From Cymbomonas tetramitiformis (taxonomy: Eukaryota; Chlorophyta; Pyramimonadophyceae; Pyramimonadales; Pyramimonadaceae), in contig LGRX02027640.1 in assembly GCA_001247695.2 (NCBI GenBank), positions 41,416-105,415 on the forward strand: 64,000 nucleotides of DNA, given 5' to 3'. The notes beneath the pieces are model-generated. The model did not search any database, was not told where the DNA came from, and saw nothing but the letters and a program-made list of their open reading frames with translations. Within the stretch, counting starts at the first letter, position 1; every line of letters begins with the position of its first letter. Positions 30,091 through 40,632 of this stretch are shown here, in pieces. Both the position numbers and the translations under genes were made by a program.

Positions 30091-32100
30091 CTATTTAGCA
30101 TTCGTGTGCGTATTTCCATGGCGATCATAGCATGTCACAAATCGTCCATCAAATCTCGAGGAGTTGCAGTCGAGTTCCGTATGACCCATCCTTTCCCATT
30201 CGACTTCCCTATCCAACTCAATACGCGCAATCACTTCCTTGTACACCTTGTCCTCAGTTATATTGCGAAATTTCTGATCGAAGATCTGATTAACCGTAGA
30301 GAATTCGAGCATGTGAAAGTTGGAGAGACTTTGAAAGCTGTCCCACACGTGATACCAATCGGAGCCCTCTTCAGAGTTTGCTTGAAAGAGCACCACGTTT
30401 GATTCTTCGCTGCGAGTAGGAAGCAAGCTGGAGCTCGGGGTATCTCCAAAACGGACCACTTGCACCATAAGGACCGATGAGTTGGACTCGTCTTGCTGAT
30501 GCACATATGCAGACGGTCTGATTTCAACATACTTTTCGACTGCTGCAAATTTGTCAACCGCCAAAATGTGATCAGCAGGGCAAGGGTAAGGGAAAGATAG
30601 CTGAGCATGCAAGGCCTTAAAAAGACGGTCGACATAACAGTAGAATTGTGGGAGAATTAGGACACGATCGAGCAAAATGGCAAGGGCGATCGCGTTGGCC
30701 ACTGCTCTTCTCGTATGCTCAAAGTACGTCTTGTGTTTACTGAGGTATGGAAGGCCATCGAGTGGTGGTAAAGTTGGCAAGGCCAAATTGAACTTGAGAA
30801 ACTTCTTTCTCCGATGGCCTTCCTTTTTGTCGGCGAGCCCCCTGATTGATGGTCTCCATAAGTCATGCTCCTGGAGGCGAAAACGCTTACCGCTAGATCC
30901 CGAGAAGGTGAAAGTCAAGTGTGCTGCCACAGGTCCGTGTGCAGACCAACTCTGACGCAGATCGTATGCTTGCTGATTAAAATAGGTGTGCCCGTTGCAA
31001 AACAACGCCACAGGCAGTGCGCGGACACGGAGCCGGCCTTTAATACAATAACCATAAACGGTAACTTCGGTTTCCTTTGTACTCGATGCCGGAGGCTTAG
31101 AGCAGCACAAACCTTTAACGGATCCCCTTCGAAGGCCTTGAAAGGGCATGCATCGACCAGGAAATTCTGCGGTGCCTGAATCAGCTCTTCGAAATTTGCG
31201 AATCCGCTCACGGATCACTTCGTTGAACAATACCTGCTCCCATACGGTGCACATGGAAGCTATCTTGGCAAGGACTTCAAATAAGCTGACTGCAATTGTG
31301 GATGGCCGTACATATAAAAGTCCCGTATTCCACATTGCTGCGATCTCCTTCGCAGCATCCCTTCCGGTGGAATTCTCTAAGCCGAGGAAGTCTGTGGATG
31401 TGCAAATGTCGATTTTGTGACAAAATGAGTCGAGAAAAGAAAACGGGTTCTGAAACCATACGACGTCCACGTCTGATACCAACACGGAATACCCCAACTG
31501 TAGAATATCGCTCAACACAAGTAGCTTTAAGCCCTGCAAGGAGAAGAACTTCTCGCTACCCCATCCCACATGAGGCACTTTTGCACGAAGGGCTTCACTG
31601 TTACTAGAGTTAATATTCAAGTGTGATACTGGAAAATAGACAGGAATGCGAAGTCCAAAACTTCCATTCAAACACGCGTGAAGGGTTGGTTCATCCAAAG
31701 CGATTACCAGAAAATTGTGCACACGGGCCCTCTGCAGATGGTAGAGGAAGTTGTTTAGAAAGTCTGAATAGGCTTCAGTCGCAAAAGTGACAACAACCCG
31801 TCTAAACCCAAGAACATCACGAAGCGAGGCCAGCTTCAAGGCGCTATCAAGGGAGCCATCGGAAAGAGATTCCCCTAAATCTGTGGCCGAAGAACTTTCC
31901 GGAGCAGCATATCCTTTTCTTCCTAGTGAAGAAGCCTGGTGCAAGTCTTCAGAATATACACTTGTCAAGAAACGGGTAAATGCGATAAGAGGGCTGGTCG
32001 CGGCCACCACGTAAATGAGCAGTAGCAAAAAGTTTCTGCGACGAAGGTTCCCGCCTGGGGAGCGACCAATATCGCTGCGCATCTTTTGAAGCTCCTTCAT
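30091..32100 (-). CDS. Type II membrane glycosyltransferase, GT77-like
   Basis: The ATG at 32100 (MKELQKMRSD) gives 669 codons; the frame extends upstream only from a GTG. A basic tail is followed by one membrane helix, about residues 24-41 (NFLLLLIYVVAATSPLIAF), typical of Golgi type II enzymes. The catalytic domain carries SDVDVVWFQNPF near residue 207, with the DXD metal/nucleotide-sugar site and the WxxxP pattern of nucleotide-diphospho-sugar transferases. The GT77 family includes plant RRA- and XEG113-type arabinosyltransferases. The second half (HTRRAVANAIALAILLDRVL) resembles the C-terminal domain of XEG113-like proteins. The likely role is extension of cell-wall or glycoprotein glycans; the sugar cannot be told from sequence. 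No introns are apparent. It is surrounded by transposons but intact. Confidence 0.85.
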   Translation of the reverse strand: MKELQKMRSDIGRSPGGNLRRRNFLLLLIYVVAATSPLIAFTRFLTSVYSEDLHQASSLGRKGYAAPESSSATDLGESLSDGSLDSALKLASLRDVLGFRRVVVTFATEAYSDFLNNFLYHLQRARVHNFLVIALDEPTLHACLNGSFGLRIPVYFPVSHLNINSSNSEALRAKVPHVGWGSEKFFSLQGLKLLVLSDILQLGYSVLVSDVDVVWFQNPFSFLDSFCHKIDICTSTDFLGLENSTGRDAAKEIAAMWNTGLLYVRPSTIAVSLFEVLAKIASMCTVWEQVLFNEVIRERIRKFRRADSGTAEFPGRCMPFQGLRRGSVKGLCCSKPPASSTKETEVTVYGYCIKGRLRVRALPVALFCNGHTYFNQQAYDLRQSWSAHGPVAAHLTFTFSGSSGKRFRLQEHDLWRPSIRGLADKKEGHRRKKFLKFNLALPTLPPLDGLPYLSKHKTYFEHTRRAVANAIALAILLDRVLILPQFYCYVDRLFKALHAQLSFPYPCPADHILAVDKFAAVEKYVEIRPSAYVHQQDESNSSVLMVQVVRFGDTPSSSLLPTRSEESNVVLFQANSEEGSDWYHVWDSFQSLSNFHMLEFSTVNQIFDQKFRNITEDKVYKEVIARIELDREVEWERMGHTELDCNSSRFDGRFVTCYDRHGNTHTNAK

Positions 32101-32215
32101 GGCTGAGAATCTGAGTGTCGACGAATCTACTGGTGAATCCCGTGAAGCTCCTTCACGGCTCAGAGTCCGAGTGTTCACGAATCAACTTGCGCATCCCTTC
32201 AAGCTCTTCCACAGC
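32086..32215. repeat. Three degenerate copies of a unit of about 55 bp at the glycosyltransferase start
   Basis: The unit GAAGCTCCTTCATGGCTGAG and following bases recurs at about 32090, 32146 and 32200. The first copy contains the ATG (CAT on the plus strand) of the gene; the second has CAC at the same place. Confidence 0.7.
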
Positions 32216-32450
32216 TAAGTGTCGCACTAGTCACCTCTTGTTTTGATGACTTTTTACATAGGTGTTCGTAGCAACCGCTTGATATTTCACGAAAGCCCAA
32301 CTGCACACATGGCCACCAGGAGGGCTTACAGAGGAATTTAGCGAGAGTCCGAGGGAGGTAGAGTCACCTAAGCAAGTGAATGTGCGTTGCGCGGAGGAAC
32401 AGTGCCCAAAGGTCATCTGCACCAGGATAAATGGAAACGCGCAGCTAACT
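32216..32450. other. Upstream region of the glycosyltransferase
   Basis: Should hold the 5' UTR and promoter of the minus-strand gene. No TATA box or repeated motif could be singled out. Confidence 0.3.
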
Positions 32451-32654
32451 ATAGGCGGGTGGTCACTTATTACAACTGGTCGCTTATTACCAATGTACAC
32501 GTGGGCGATGCCTTGCGGCCATGTATATCCCAAACATATAAGCATGCTCAAGTTGGCAAGCGAGTGCGGCCATATATAGCCCAAACCATATATATAAGCA
32601 TGCCCAAGTTGGCAAGCAAGTGACATTGGTAATAAGTGACCACCCGCCTATATA
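32451..32654. mobile_element. MITE of about 205 bp
   Basis: Inverted ends TATAGGCGGGTGGTCACTTA and TAAGTGACCACCCGCCTATA. Inside are two related units of about 52 bp (AAGCATGCTCAAGTTGGCAA). Noncoding, upstream of the glycosyltransferase. Confidence 0.85.
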
Positions 32655-33640
32655 CCAAATATGGGTACCCATGACCATATACAGGATGCGGCAGCGAGAG
32701 ATTACGCCTTCGAAGTCGGACTTACAGCTGCGAGGCATACTATACACTCTATACCATACATCATATATCCTATACTCAAAGTGCCGCCCCGAGAGCTTTT
32801 CAAGGCCATACGATGCTGCAGAGTGCTCAGTTTATATCTATGTAGATCGTGTTGCAGGTTCCATGCCGCCCTGCCTAAAGTAGCAGCCGCAATATCCAAA
32901 CTGCTTAACAGCTCTGGGCATGCCGACGAGTACCACGAGTACGCAAGCCCTGTGTACCCTTTGTGCGTGGTTGTGCGGAGGAAGCCGCGGGAGGATAAAG
33001 AGGGGCAAGGTAGCGGGGAGTTGACATCAGACCTTAGAGTAGATGAGCTAACAAAAAATATGTCGTATTACTTATTATGACGGCTGCCCAAACCGCTCAG
33101 CAGCCATTAGGCTGCCGTGATAACCAATATACCCGATATTGGTGTGCCGCCTCCGAGAGCTTCACAAGGCCTTGCAGGCCGTTCATCAAATGAAGTACTC
33201 AGGGAATGAGCTCTCTGTATCATGGTATAGACGCCCTGGCACCTTCCCGTAAGGAAACTCTGCGATATGCAAACTGCTCATCAGACCTGGGATCGCTGAC
33301 GAACGGCATATTGCATAAACTATAACCCATTGCACCCCTCCTGAACGTACTGGAAGCTCCCTTAGGCCGAGAGGCTACCCATACAAAGAATTTTTCAGGT
33401 GTTTCTCTGAGGCCTATACATGTCAAATGCCGTGCAGGGTGGAGTTTGATCGAGTGCACAAAAAGTTGCTCTTGCCTCGCTTTCAAAGCTTAGGGTTTTG
33501 CTTTACAAGCTACAGGCTTGGTCGATCTCAATTTTGAGATCTCCGCTAGGCCTGTAGGCCATCTGAAATCTGAACGTTCGATCATCTCATCATTCGTTTA
33601 TATTTTGTATTTATACACAAAATCCCCATACCTTTATGGA
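32655..33640. other. Intergenic region without recognised genes
   Basis: Several ORFs up to 139 codons lack domains and composition bias. Two short related stretches (GTGCCGCCCCGAGAGCTTTT near 32781, GTGCCGCCTCCGAGAGCTTC near 33143) suggest a degraded duplication. Confidence 0.4.
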
Positions 33641-33647
33641 CGCCCCT

Positions 33648-33741
33648 TTCCGCCCCCTTTTCCCCCCTTCCCCCCTTTCCCCCTTCTTCCCCCCCCTTTC
33701 CCCCTCCCCCCTTTCTTTCCCCTTTTCCCCTTTTTCCCCCA
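33648..33741 (+). repeat. Pyrimidine-only low-complexity tract
   Basis: About 95 bases of C and T with almost no purine, built from CCCCTTT-like units. Such tracts can adopt triplex structures. It ends 75 bp before the copia insertion site. Confidence 0.85.
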
Positions 33742-33820
33742 GCGATTTTCCTGCTCGGGCCTGGCCAAGCATTTCCGGCTAACGCCGAAATTCCCCTCGT
33801 GTCGTACCCTATCCCCATAC

Positions 33821-34178
33821 TCACGGCGGGGGACTAGATATACCGTACTGCCCCCTGTATGACATTCCTCGATGCATGTGACAGATGACTGCATTATTAT
33901 TCGGCTCGAGACCGCGAGTCATAGCGACAGAGACCGCGAGTCACAGCGATAGTGACTGCGAGCCACGTGTTAGAGTACTCGAGCATCACCGTAGCCGTAC
34001 TCGTACAGACTTACACAGCGCACGTAGCATAAGCTACTTAGACTCTCAGACTCTCATATGTTATATCTTTACAGACATATTATCACCGTTTGAGCCTCAT
34101 ATTTTTGCGTACAGCGATAGTATTAAAACACGGATATATAGAATATTCTACCCTATATGTGTTTCAAACTATCTATTC
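33821..34178 (+). repeat. 5' LTR of the copia element
   Basis: Matches 60816-61169 over its full length, with a 2-bp difference near the start (CGGCGGGGG versus CGGGGG) and about four substitutions. The outermost bases are ambiguous because the right copy begins TGTCAC while the left shows ACTCAC. Confidence 0.85.
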
Positions 34179-34618
34179 GGTTATGTTTTACCACAACGCA
34201 CCACTGCAATTTCTGATGGCGCTCCGGATTTCAAACTAGCCGCCAAACGCGCATCGAACTGGCGGTCAGCAAAATTACTTGAAAATTGCCCTTTAAACTT
34301 GCACTAACCCTCCGCATGTCGGGCCGGCGTAAATTTTAACTTGCCAAAACCTTTTATGAGTGGAAATTCATCTACGATTGCCCTCTCGGCTTTTATTTCA
34401 ACTTCAATGCCAAATCGCGTCCGTTAATTATCGCATGGTCAGCTAAATTTTGGGGGACGCCTTAGTTTTTAGCTTAATCACGACCATTTACCGCGGAAGC
34501 GCTGGCAAATTTTTCAAAAATTAACAAATCTTAGCGAAATTTTACATCTCAACCCCTACGAGAAGGACTTGCGCAACATCGTCACCTTCACCGCCACCAA
34601 CGGTCTGGAAGGTATATC
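34179..34618 (+). other. Copia 5' leader
   Basis: Untranslated region between LTR and gag. The primer site should lie at its start (GGTTATGTTTTACC), but I cannot match it to a tRNA by eye. Confidence 0.5.
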
Positions 34619-35717
34619 ATGTCCTCGTTCACGCCAACTACAACTCCGGGATCCCAACCACCAACCCAAGAGCGTCAACAACATGCTCAACGACGTTTAT
34701 TTACTTCACGTCAACCTCTTCCGCCATCTCCAACAAACGAAGAAATCTCCATCACGATCAACGTCCTTCTTCAAGACCTCCATGCCATCACCGCCAACGT
34801 GGCTGAGCTCGCCACCACCGTCACCTCACTTGGATCAGCATTTCAGCGTTCATCTGCTCAGTCCGACGAGATCCACGAGAATTACGGCACGAAGGAAGAA
34901 CTCAACGACATCAACCAACTCAACGAGACCATCTTCAACGACTTAATTAAAGTCCGCGACGAGTGCGTCAACGCCACCTCACTGGCTCGCACTGTTGCGA
35001 GTAGAACTACTTCATCTTCGACGCCATCTTCAGTTGTAATTACTTCGGACAAGATGTTCGACACCACCAAGGAATTGGAAACTATTCCAGAGGTGACGCC
35101 ATTGCAACATCGAGACGGGCGAGAACTTCCTCCAACCAAGATCAAGCACATCATGGACGACAACACCAGCGCCTACAACACCCGCTCCACCACCCCTGAC
35201 GTCACTCCGCTCCTGAAGCAGTTGAAGACCGCCTACTATGCCCTCACGGATATTCACGAGCGCCAACAACAACGTGAACTCCAATTGAACTTCCTCACCG
35301 CGGGCGGCGACATTGTGTTCAAGAAGTTCTGTGACGCCCTGACCCGTGTGCTCACCGCCACCCGACCTGGCCACGCCCCAGCACTACTCAATCTTCAACG
35401 CCGACTGAAGGACGAGCCCTACGACGGTATCTCCAATGGCCTTCTAGCTCAACTTCTACTTGCGGCCACTTGTGGCAACACACAAATTGTGTTGTCACAA
35501 ATTGTGAAGGACTCCCCGCAGGCTCAGGTGGACGGCAGGCTGCTTCTGCTGCACGTGCACTGCCGCCTGATCACCTACCCCCCCTCCACGGACAACTCCA
35601 ACCTCACCAAGGCCAAGGCCCTCCGAATCTCTGAGTCCGAGGACCCCGCCGTGAAGCTGAACACCTTCACCACCCTCATCGGCAACCACAGGCAGCTCCA
35701 CCCCGCCTTCTCTGGAC
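34619..35717 (+). CDS. Copia Gag, N-terminal part
   Basis: ATG 34619 (MSSFTPTTTPGSQPP). A Ser/Thr/Pro-rich lead is followed by a helical region (ITINVLLQDLHAITANVAEL) and a capsid-like section ending at the hAT insertion in a Gly codon. The same protein resumes at 36848 in the frame expected if the insertion and one copy of its 8-bp duplication are removed. Beyond 35717 the listed reading frame is transposon sequence. Confidence 0.7.
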
Positions 35718-36839
35718 CAGGGAAGATATCTTATTTTGAGTTGGTACGGCCCCAAATCAAAATTTCCTTCGGCCCGCCTTCGGCCCGCCCGGTCCGGGCT
35801 AGATATCGGTGCGGCCCGCCTTCGGCCCTTCAGGTCATGATATTGAGATGGCTTCGCATGATTTTAAGGTTCGGCCCGATTTCGGCCCGGTCCATATTTC
35901 CCTCAAAATGTGTTTTTAGCATATTCCCTTGTTTGCAGACATGCCCCCACATATGTTCGTTATGAGAAATACTAACCGTATAACAACGTTTGATAGCTCA
36001 AGATGTCGGGCTCGATGTCCTCTATAAGGATATCAAGATTACGGCTCGAATAGATAAGTAAGGCTCGAGATATGACCATACTTGTAAATGGCCCGCCAGT
36101 TTACAGACATGCCCCCACATATGCTCGTTATGAGAAATACTAATCGTATAACAACGTCTGATAGCTCAAAATGTCGGGCTCGATGTCCTCTATAAGGATA
36201 TCAAGATCACGGCCCGATTGAGGAACCTGTTTCCAAAACTGAAGAAGAACCACTCCCAGCAGTAGGAGACGCCGAAACGTAGGAAACTGACGTAAAGAAA
36301 AATAGAGGTAAAAAAAGGAGCTCCATTCTGCTTCGTAATACCATATTGCTCCGACGGTCTGCGCTGAAAACCTACTTGTAGAATGAGTGAATTCCCTCCG
36401 CTCGCTGCAACTCGTAGCATGCACGCATATGGCCCTTCGGATGGGAGAAAATCGCGAGTACTCGCGGTCAAGCTCACGGTACTCGCGATATGGATCAGAT
36501 TACGGATCCAGGGGCGTAATTTTTTCTTTTTTCTTTTCAGATTACGGATCGGCCCCGAGTCGGTCCAATCTCGCTGAGCCTGATATTTCGAAATACGTTC
36601 GGCCCCCAGTCGGCCCAGTCCCGTTCGATTCGGCCCGGCTAAATTGAGGTGGGCATCCAACGATTTGTACGATCGGCCCGATGTCGGCCCAATCGACCAG
36701 CACCATTTTGGGTCATTTCCAGGGTGAATGCGGTTCGGCCCCAAGACGATTTCTCCATCGGCCCCACGTCGGCCCGGACCTCTTTTTGGCGACTGAGTTC
36801 GGCCCGGGGCCGGCCAATCGCGGTAAGATATCTTCCCTG
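35718..36839. mobile_element. Non-autonomous hAT-type element
   Basis: Inverted ends CAGGGAAGATATCTTA and TAAGATATCTTCCCTG are flanked by a perfect 8-bp target duplication CTCTGGAC (35710-35717 and 36840-36847). CAGGG ends and 8-bp duplications are typical of hAT transposons. The interior has no transposase. It has a direct repeat of about 115 bp (about 35935-36050 and 36100-36215, containing GATGTCGGGCTCGATGTCCT class sequence) and many CGGCCC motifs. Confidence 0.9.
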
Positions 36840-36847
36840 CTCTGGAC

Positions 36848-38412
36848 AGCAGGAGCAGGAGGTCCTCATTGACATCTTACGGGCCTCCCAGGACACGGCC
36901 GAGCACCTCTTCAGCATCCCCCTGTACTTCGAGGTCATCCGCACCTACGAGGAGAACAACCGCTTGACCTCCTCTGGCTACCCCGGTGGTCTTCAGAAGT
37001 TCATTGAGGCCATCGGGAAGGTATGGTACACCCAGGGCTCTGCCCACCATTCCCAGCTCCCTGGTTCTTCATCCCGCCCCCGAGCTGCCTCCATGACGGG
37101 GGAAGTCCGTGAGGGAGGGCGGGGCTCGGCTGACTCCACCAAGCCGAAGGAGAAGCACCCTAATGGGAAGGGCGGCAAGGGGGGCAAGGGTGGCAAGGGT
37201 ACGCACCCTCGGGCTACCACACCACCTCCATCCAGGCCCCGCTCACCACTACGGGGCGGCACCAGAACTGACTTCATTGAGCACGAGAGGGCCCTGTACA
37301 AGGCCTCCAAGCTCAAGCACAACGGCTCCACCAACAAGGACTCCACCCCCTCTGGCACCTGGAACGGCCTGAAGTTCACCCCCTCCGACCCTAATGACAA
37401 GTCCATCGGCCACCCCTGCCGCTCCTGCAAGTACAAGCACGGCAAGACCGTCACCCACTCCCTTGGCAGGTTCGGCTGTCCCTGCACACTGGCTGAGAAA
37501 GCCGACATGTGGGTGAAAGTCGGCCCCCTCCATCGTGAACCATGTCTCGCCCGTCCTCCCACACCCACACCGCCACCCCACCACCCCCCACCGCCACCCC
37601 CACCTCACCCCACTCGACAGGTGCATCCTTGACACCGCATCCGGTCGGCCCTCGAGAGCGAGGAGGTTGCACAGCTCAGAGCAGCCACCCCCTCCGCCCC
37701 CCACCGCTCTGAGCTGCACCATCCAGCTAAGGCAGTCAGCTTCCAGGCAGACCAGGAGGATGATGAGACTGAGTGGCCCGCCCTCACCAGTAAGCCCTGG
37801 ATCCCTCAGTTCTCTGGCCCGTCACCTCACCCACCTCCCTCGGCTTCGGTCAACCACTTCTCCCCCAATCCCTTCAGCTCTCTCTCCCCCTCCGCCTCTC
37901 CACCCGACACCCAGTTCTCCTTCCCCCAGCTGGAGCCCCCCGCCCTCTTTGCCTTCAGGTACTTTGACACCGTCACGGCTACTGACTTGAGGGAGGACCC
38001 GGACCACGAGGACCCGGCTTGGGAGAAGACAAAGCGGCAGAGGAAGCGGGACAAGGAGAAGCAGAAGAAGGCCAGGCAGCAGCAGCAGAAGCTTGATCGG
38101 CAGCACCAGGTAGCTCAGTCACTGGCTTCGGCCAACAGCACCGCCACCGCCCCAGTCCAGACAGACATCACCGTGGACTGCAACACCCAGTGCCCTGTGC
38201 CCTACCTGACTGACCTCCTGACCGGCAGCACCTCAGTGGCCTCCACCATCTCCGAGGACACTCTGGACACTGCCACCACCCCTCCCACCTCCACCACTCC
38301 CCTCCCACCACCATCACCACCCCCCGACTGCCACCAGCCTGAGCCTCGGGCCATTGGTATCCCCCCAGCCACCACAATTGCACCTGACACTGCATGCATC
38401 CATATTGCAGTG
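36848..38412 (+). pseudogene. Copia Gag, C-terminal part, with one in-frame TGA
   Basis: Frame 1 continues Gag (QEQEVLIDILRASQDTAEHL). A Gly/Lys-rich linker follows, then a Cys/His group CRSCKYKHGKTVTHSLGRFG plus C, which may act as a nucleic-acid-binding zinc motif although the spacing is not a CCHC knuckle. TGA at 37630 interrupts the frame. Coding character continues after it with a Pro/Ser-rich stretch and a highly charged helix (KTKRQRKRDKEKQKKARQQQ) up to the MULE insertion. Confidence 0.6.
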
Positions 38413-38557
38413 CCTGGGATGGGGGAAAAAAGGTTATCGAGGAATAGATAAGTGCAAAATGGGGAATAGAAATTTCGATCTGTTTTTGGGGAATAGATTA
38501 TATGTCACATGTAACCATGCTTAATTCAATCGAGCGCCAAAAAAAATTACAAGCAGT

Positions 38558-40084
38558 TTGACTAGCACACTCCCCAACACTTCACAGCCATGGAGGACCA
38601 GGAGGAGGAAAATTTGCAGTTCACTAGCCCCGGGAACGAAGGATGGACGAGAAGTTTATGAGGATTCCGATCCCGAGAATGAAATTGATGAACTCCCTAC
38701 GCGCAAGCGGACACGGACGCACGAGCGTAAAGAGTGGGTGGCCTTGCTAAGTGCTTCATCTTGGGATAGCTGTATCCAAAAGATTACAGCGGTGTGTTCT
38801 GAAGGCTTCTCCAAGGCGGACAAACCTCACATAGCTAGGAAAACGGGCAATATTACACACAAGTTTAAGTGCTCGTTGTACAAGTCCAGCGGTTGTCAAG
38901 CGTTTTTCAAAATCATGCAAACCTCGGACGACTGTTGTGACTTGTTCCAGAGTGGAGAACACGATCACGCGGGATTCTTCAACAAAGGCTTGAACCCTCG
39001 AGTAAAAACCTATTTGGACACGCACTTGAAGATGGGCAAGGGGCCAAAGTCGGTGTTCCTAGAAATGAAGGACGCCCTCAGCCACCCGACAGTACCGTCT
39101 TACAAAACAATCTGCAATTATGCCTACAACAATAAGTACAGAATTTGGGAAACTGAAGATATTAAAACCTACGGTAACTATATGCACGAGTGCGTGACAG
39201 CTAACTTGTTCGCCATCCCCATCACGGACCTCGACACCCCCGGGGTGTTGTGCATGTTTGACGGCCAAGTTCTTCTTCAAGACGGAAGCTACGCCGTTGT
39301 TCCTGCGTACAAGGATAACTCACGCAACAACTTACCTCCCTTGATTTTCCAAGCAACTTCTTGCTTGGAAATCATGGTAGCTTGGCGGCATGACAAGTGG
39401 AGGGAGGACCCAGCCGTTTGTGAACGGCGCCTACAGCAAGAATTTGAAAAACTCTTGGCGTCAGACGGTTGTTCCCACTTCCTGGAGCTCGCGTCCAATC
39501 TTTTGGCATGTCACGGGTGGAGTACCAAAGAGTCGCAATTCTACAAGGGCAAGCTAAACCTTCGGGCGCTTTTACGCAACTACCAGCAACTTGTTGAGGA
39601 CTACCAACTTCAACAAAAACGAAAACGCTGGACCGTGATCTACACCACTTGGGAACTACTTCAAGTTTTGTCCACTAGCGACCACCGCTCTCGGGACGAC
39701 ACCTACAAGACCAACTGGAACGGCTTTCCCGTTGAGTTCGGCGGTACTTGCTGGTTGGATAAACGTTTCAGAATGGGCTACATGGCCTTGAAGTCCCACG
39801 AGGACGCCTTCGCCTCTGAGCTCGTGGACTTTCTCGTCCTTCGGGCGATACGCATTTCCTTTGGCGTTTTGTGGCAACCCAAGCTTCACACGCTTGACCA
39901 CTCCCTAGCGTTTTACAATGCAAACTTGTCCCTACCCAAAACCGCTCAGGTCGTCTTCAATCACCTAGAGCGGGGAGACCGTGTTGACGAAACCATTAAC
40001 GACGAAATCATAATGGTGGAGGACATCAAACAAGGCATATATATGTTGGGCACACTGCAAGATGAAACTCAACGAAAAGTCTAG
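38558..40084 (+). CDS. MULE transposase, C-terminally short
   Basis: Frame 2 has 508 codons. The listed start is a TTG, while an ATG at 38590 lies in another frame (MEDQEEENLQF), so a small shift near 38640 is likely. A WRKY/FLYWCH-like zinc finger (FKCSLYKSSGC...GEHDHAG) lies at about 104-142. The MULE DDE core shows DDTYKTNWNGFP with the first Asp at about 381. LHTLDHSLAFYNANLSLP has the second at about 447, followed by VFNHL at the place of the usual C/H motif. The third acidic residue, normally about 100 residues on, is missing because the ORF stops at 40084, so the protein is probably inactive. Confidence 0.75.
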   Translation: MTSTLPNTSQPWRTRRRKICSSLAPGTKDGREVYEDSDPENEIDELPTRKRTRTHERKEWVALLSASSWDSCIQKITAVCSEGFSKADKPHIARKTGNITHKFKCSLYKSSGCQAFFKIMQTSDDCCDLFQSGEHDHAGFFNKGLNPRVKTYLDTHLKMGKGPKSVFLEMKDALSHPTVPSYKTICNYAYNNKYRIWETEDIKTYGNYMHECVTANLFAIPITDLDTPGVLCMFDGQVLLQDGSYAVVPAYKDNSRNNLPPLIFQATSCLEIMVAWRHDKWREDPAVCERRLQQEFEKLLASDGCSHFLELASNLLACHGWSTKESQFYKGKLNLRALLRNYQQLVEDYQLQQKRKRWTVIYTTWELLQVLSTSDHRSRDDTYKTNWNGFPVEFGGTCWLDKRFRMGYMALKSHEDAFASELVDFLVLRAIRISFGVLWQPKLHTLDHSLAFYNANLSLPKTAQVVFNHLERGDRVDETINDEIIMVEDIKQGIYMLGTLQDETQRKV

Positions 40085-40132
40085 CATGTTTAACGACGCT
40101 AATAACGTCGAGAGCTTCAAGACGGGTAGGTG

Positions 40133-40480
40133 TTACCGGTGTCTTTGGCAAGGGAGGTAGTTGAAGTTCCCTCGACTTGGAACAAGCTTGCCCCAAGGCA
40201 TACCCTCCGTGTGTTCTATATACACATAATCGTTTTGAAAGTCCCAAATAGGGGTACGGTCCCTATCTTGACTTTCCCATACCTTTACCGACTCTGTATG
40301 CTTGAATCGAAAGCCACAATTCTCGACATAGGTATCAAGCCCTGTGCCGTTTAAGGCGGTTAAGTGGAAGAAAGGGTGTTCCTTTGTGCGGTGAACACGC
40401 GTGGCATGTCTAGTACAACGACGCCCGCCTTTATCGCAAGAAAGGCACACCCTAGTGTAATTTTTCGGAGGCTTCCTCAT
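40133..40480 (-). CDS. Small Cys-containing protein on the opposite strand of the MULE
   Basis: ATG 40480 on the minus strand gives 115 codons starting MRKPPKNYTRVCLSCDKGG, followed by a basic segment and aromatic residues. It converges on the transposase gene, with 48 bp between their ends. The same start is found in the MULE derivative at 11769. Convergent accessory genes are known in some MULEs (the MuDR type), but I see no specific similarity to mudrB. Confidence 0.5.
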   Translation of the reverse strand: MRKPPKNYTRVCLSCDKGGRRCTRHATRVHRTKEHPFFHLTALNGTGLDTYVENCGFRFKHTESVKVWESQDRDRTPIWDFQNDYVYIEHTEGMPWGKLVPSRGNFNYLPCQRHR

Positions 40481-40632
40481 GTTTGCAAAACCAAAGTGAA
40501 CAGATGGGTGGGGAAAAAAATTCAAACGGTGATATTAGACGCATATGCATGTGTCACAAACCTATTCCCCAAAAACAGATCGAAATTTCTATTCCCCATT
40601 TTGCACTTTTCTATTCCTAAATCATTATGCTA

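Larger units (their letters stand above)
38425..40632. mobile_element. MULE (Mutator-like) DNA transposon
   Basis: TIRs of about 50 bp (GTGCAAAATGGGGAATAGAA and inverse) flank a MULE-type transposase gene. A 12-bp direct repeat CCTGGGATGGGG at 38413-38424 and 40633-40644 is the target duplication, within or just above the usual 8-12 bp. The insertion keeps the copia frame. Left terminus GAAAAAAGGTTATCGAGG, right terminus ...ATCATTATGCTA. Confidence 0.85.

Noticed and set aside
33518..33862. Pro/Phe-rich ORF
   Set aside because: Translation of the pyrimidine tract.
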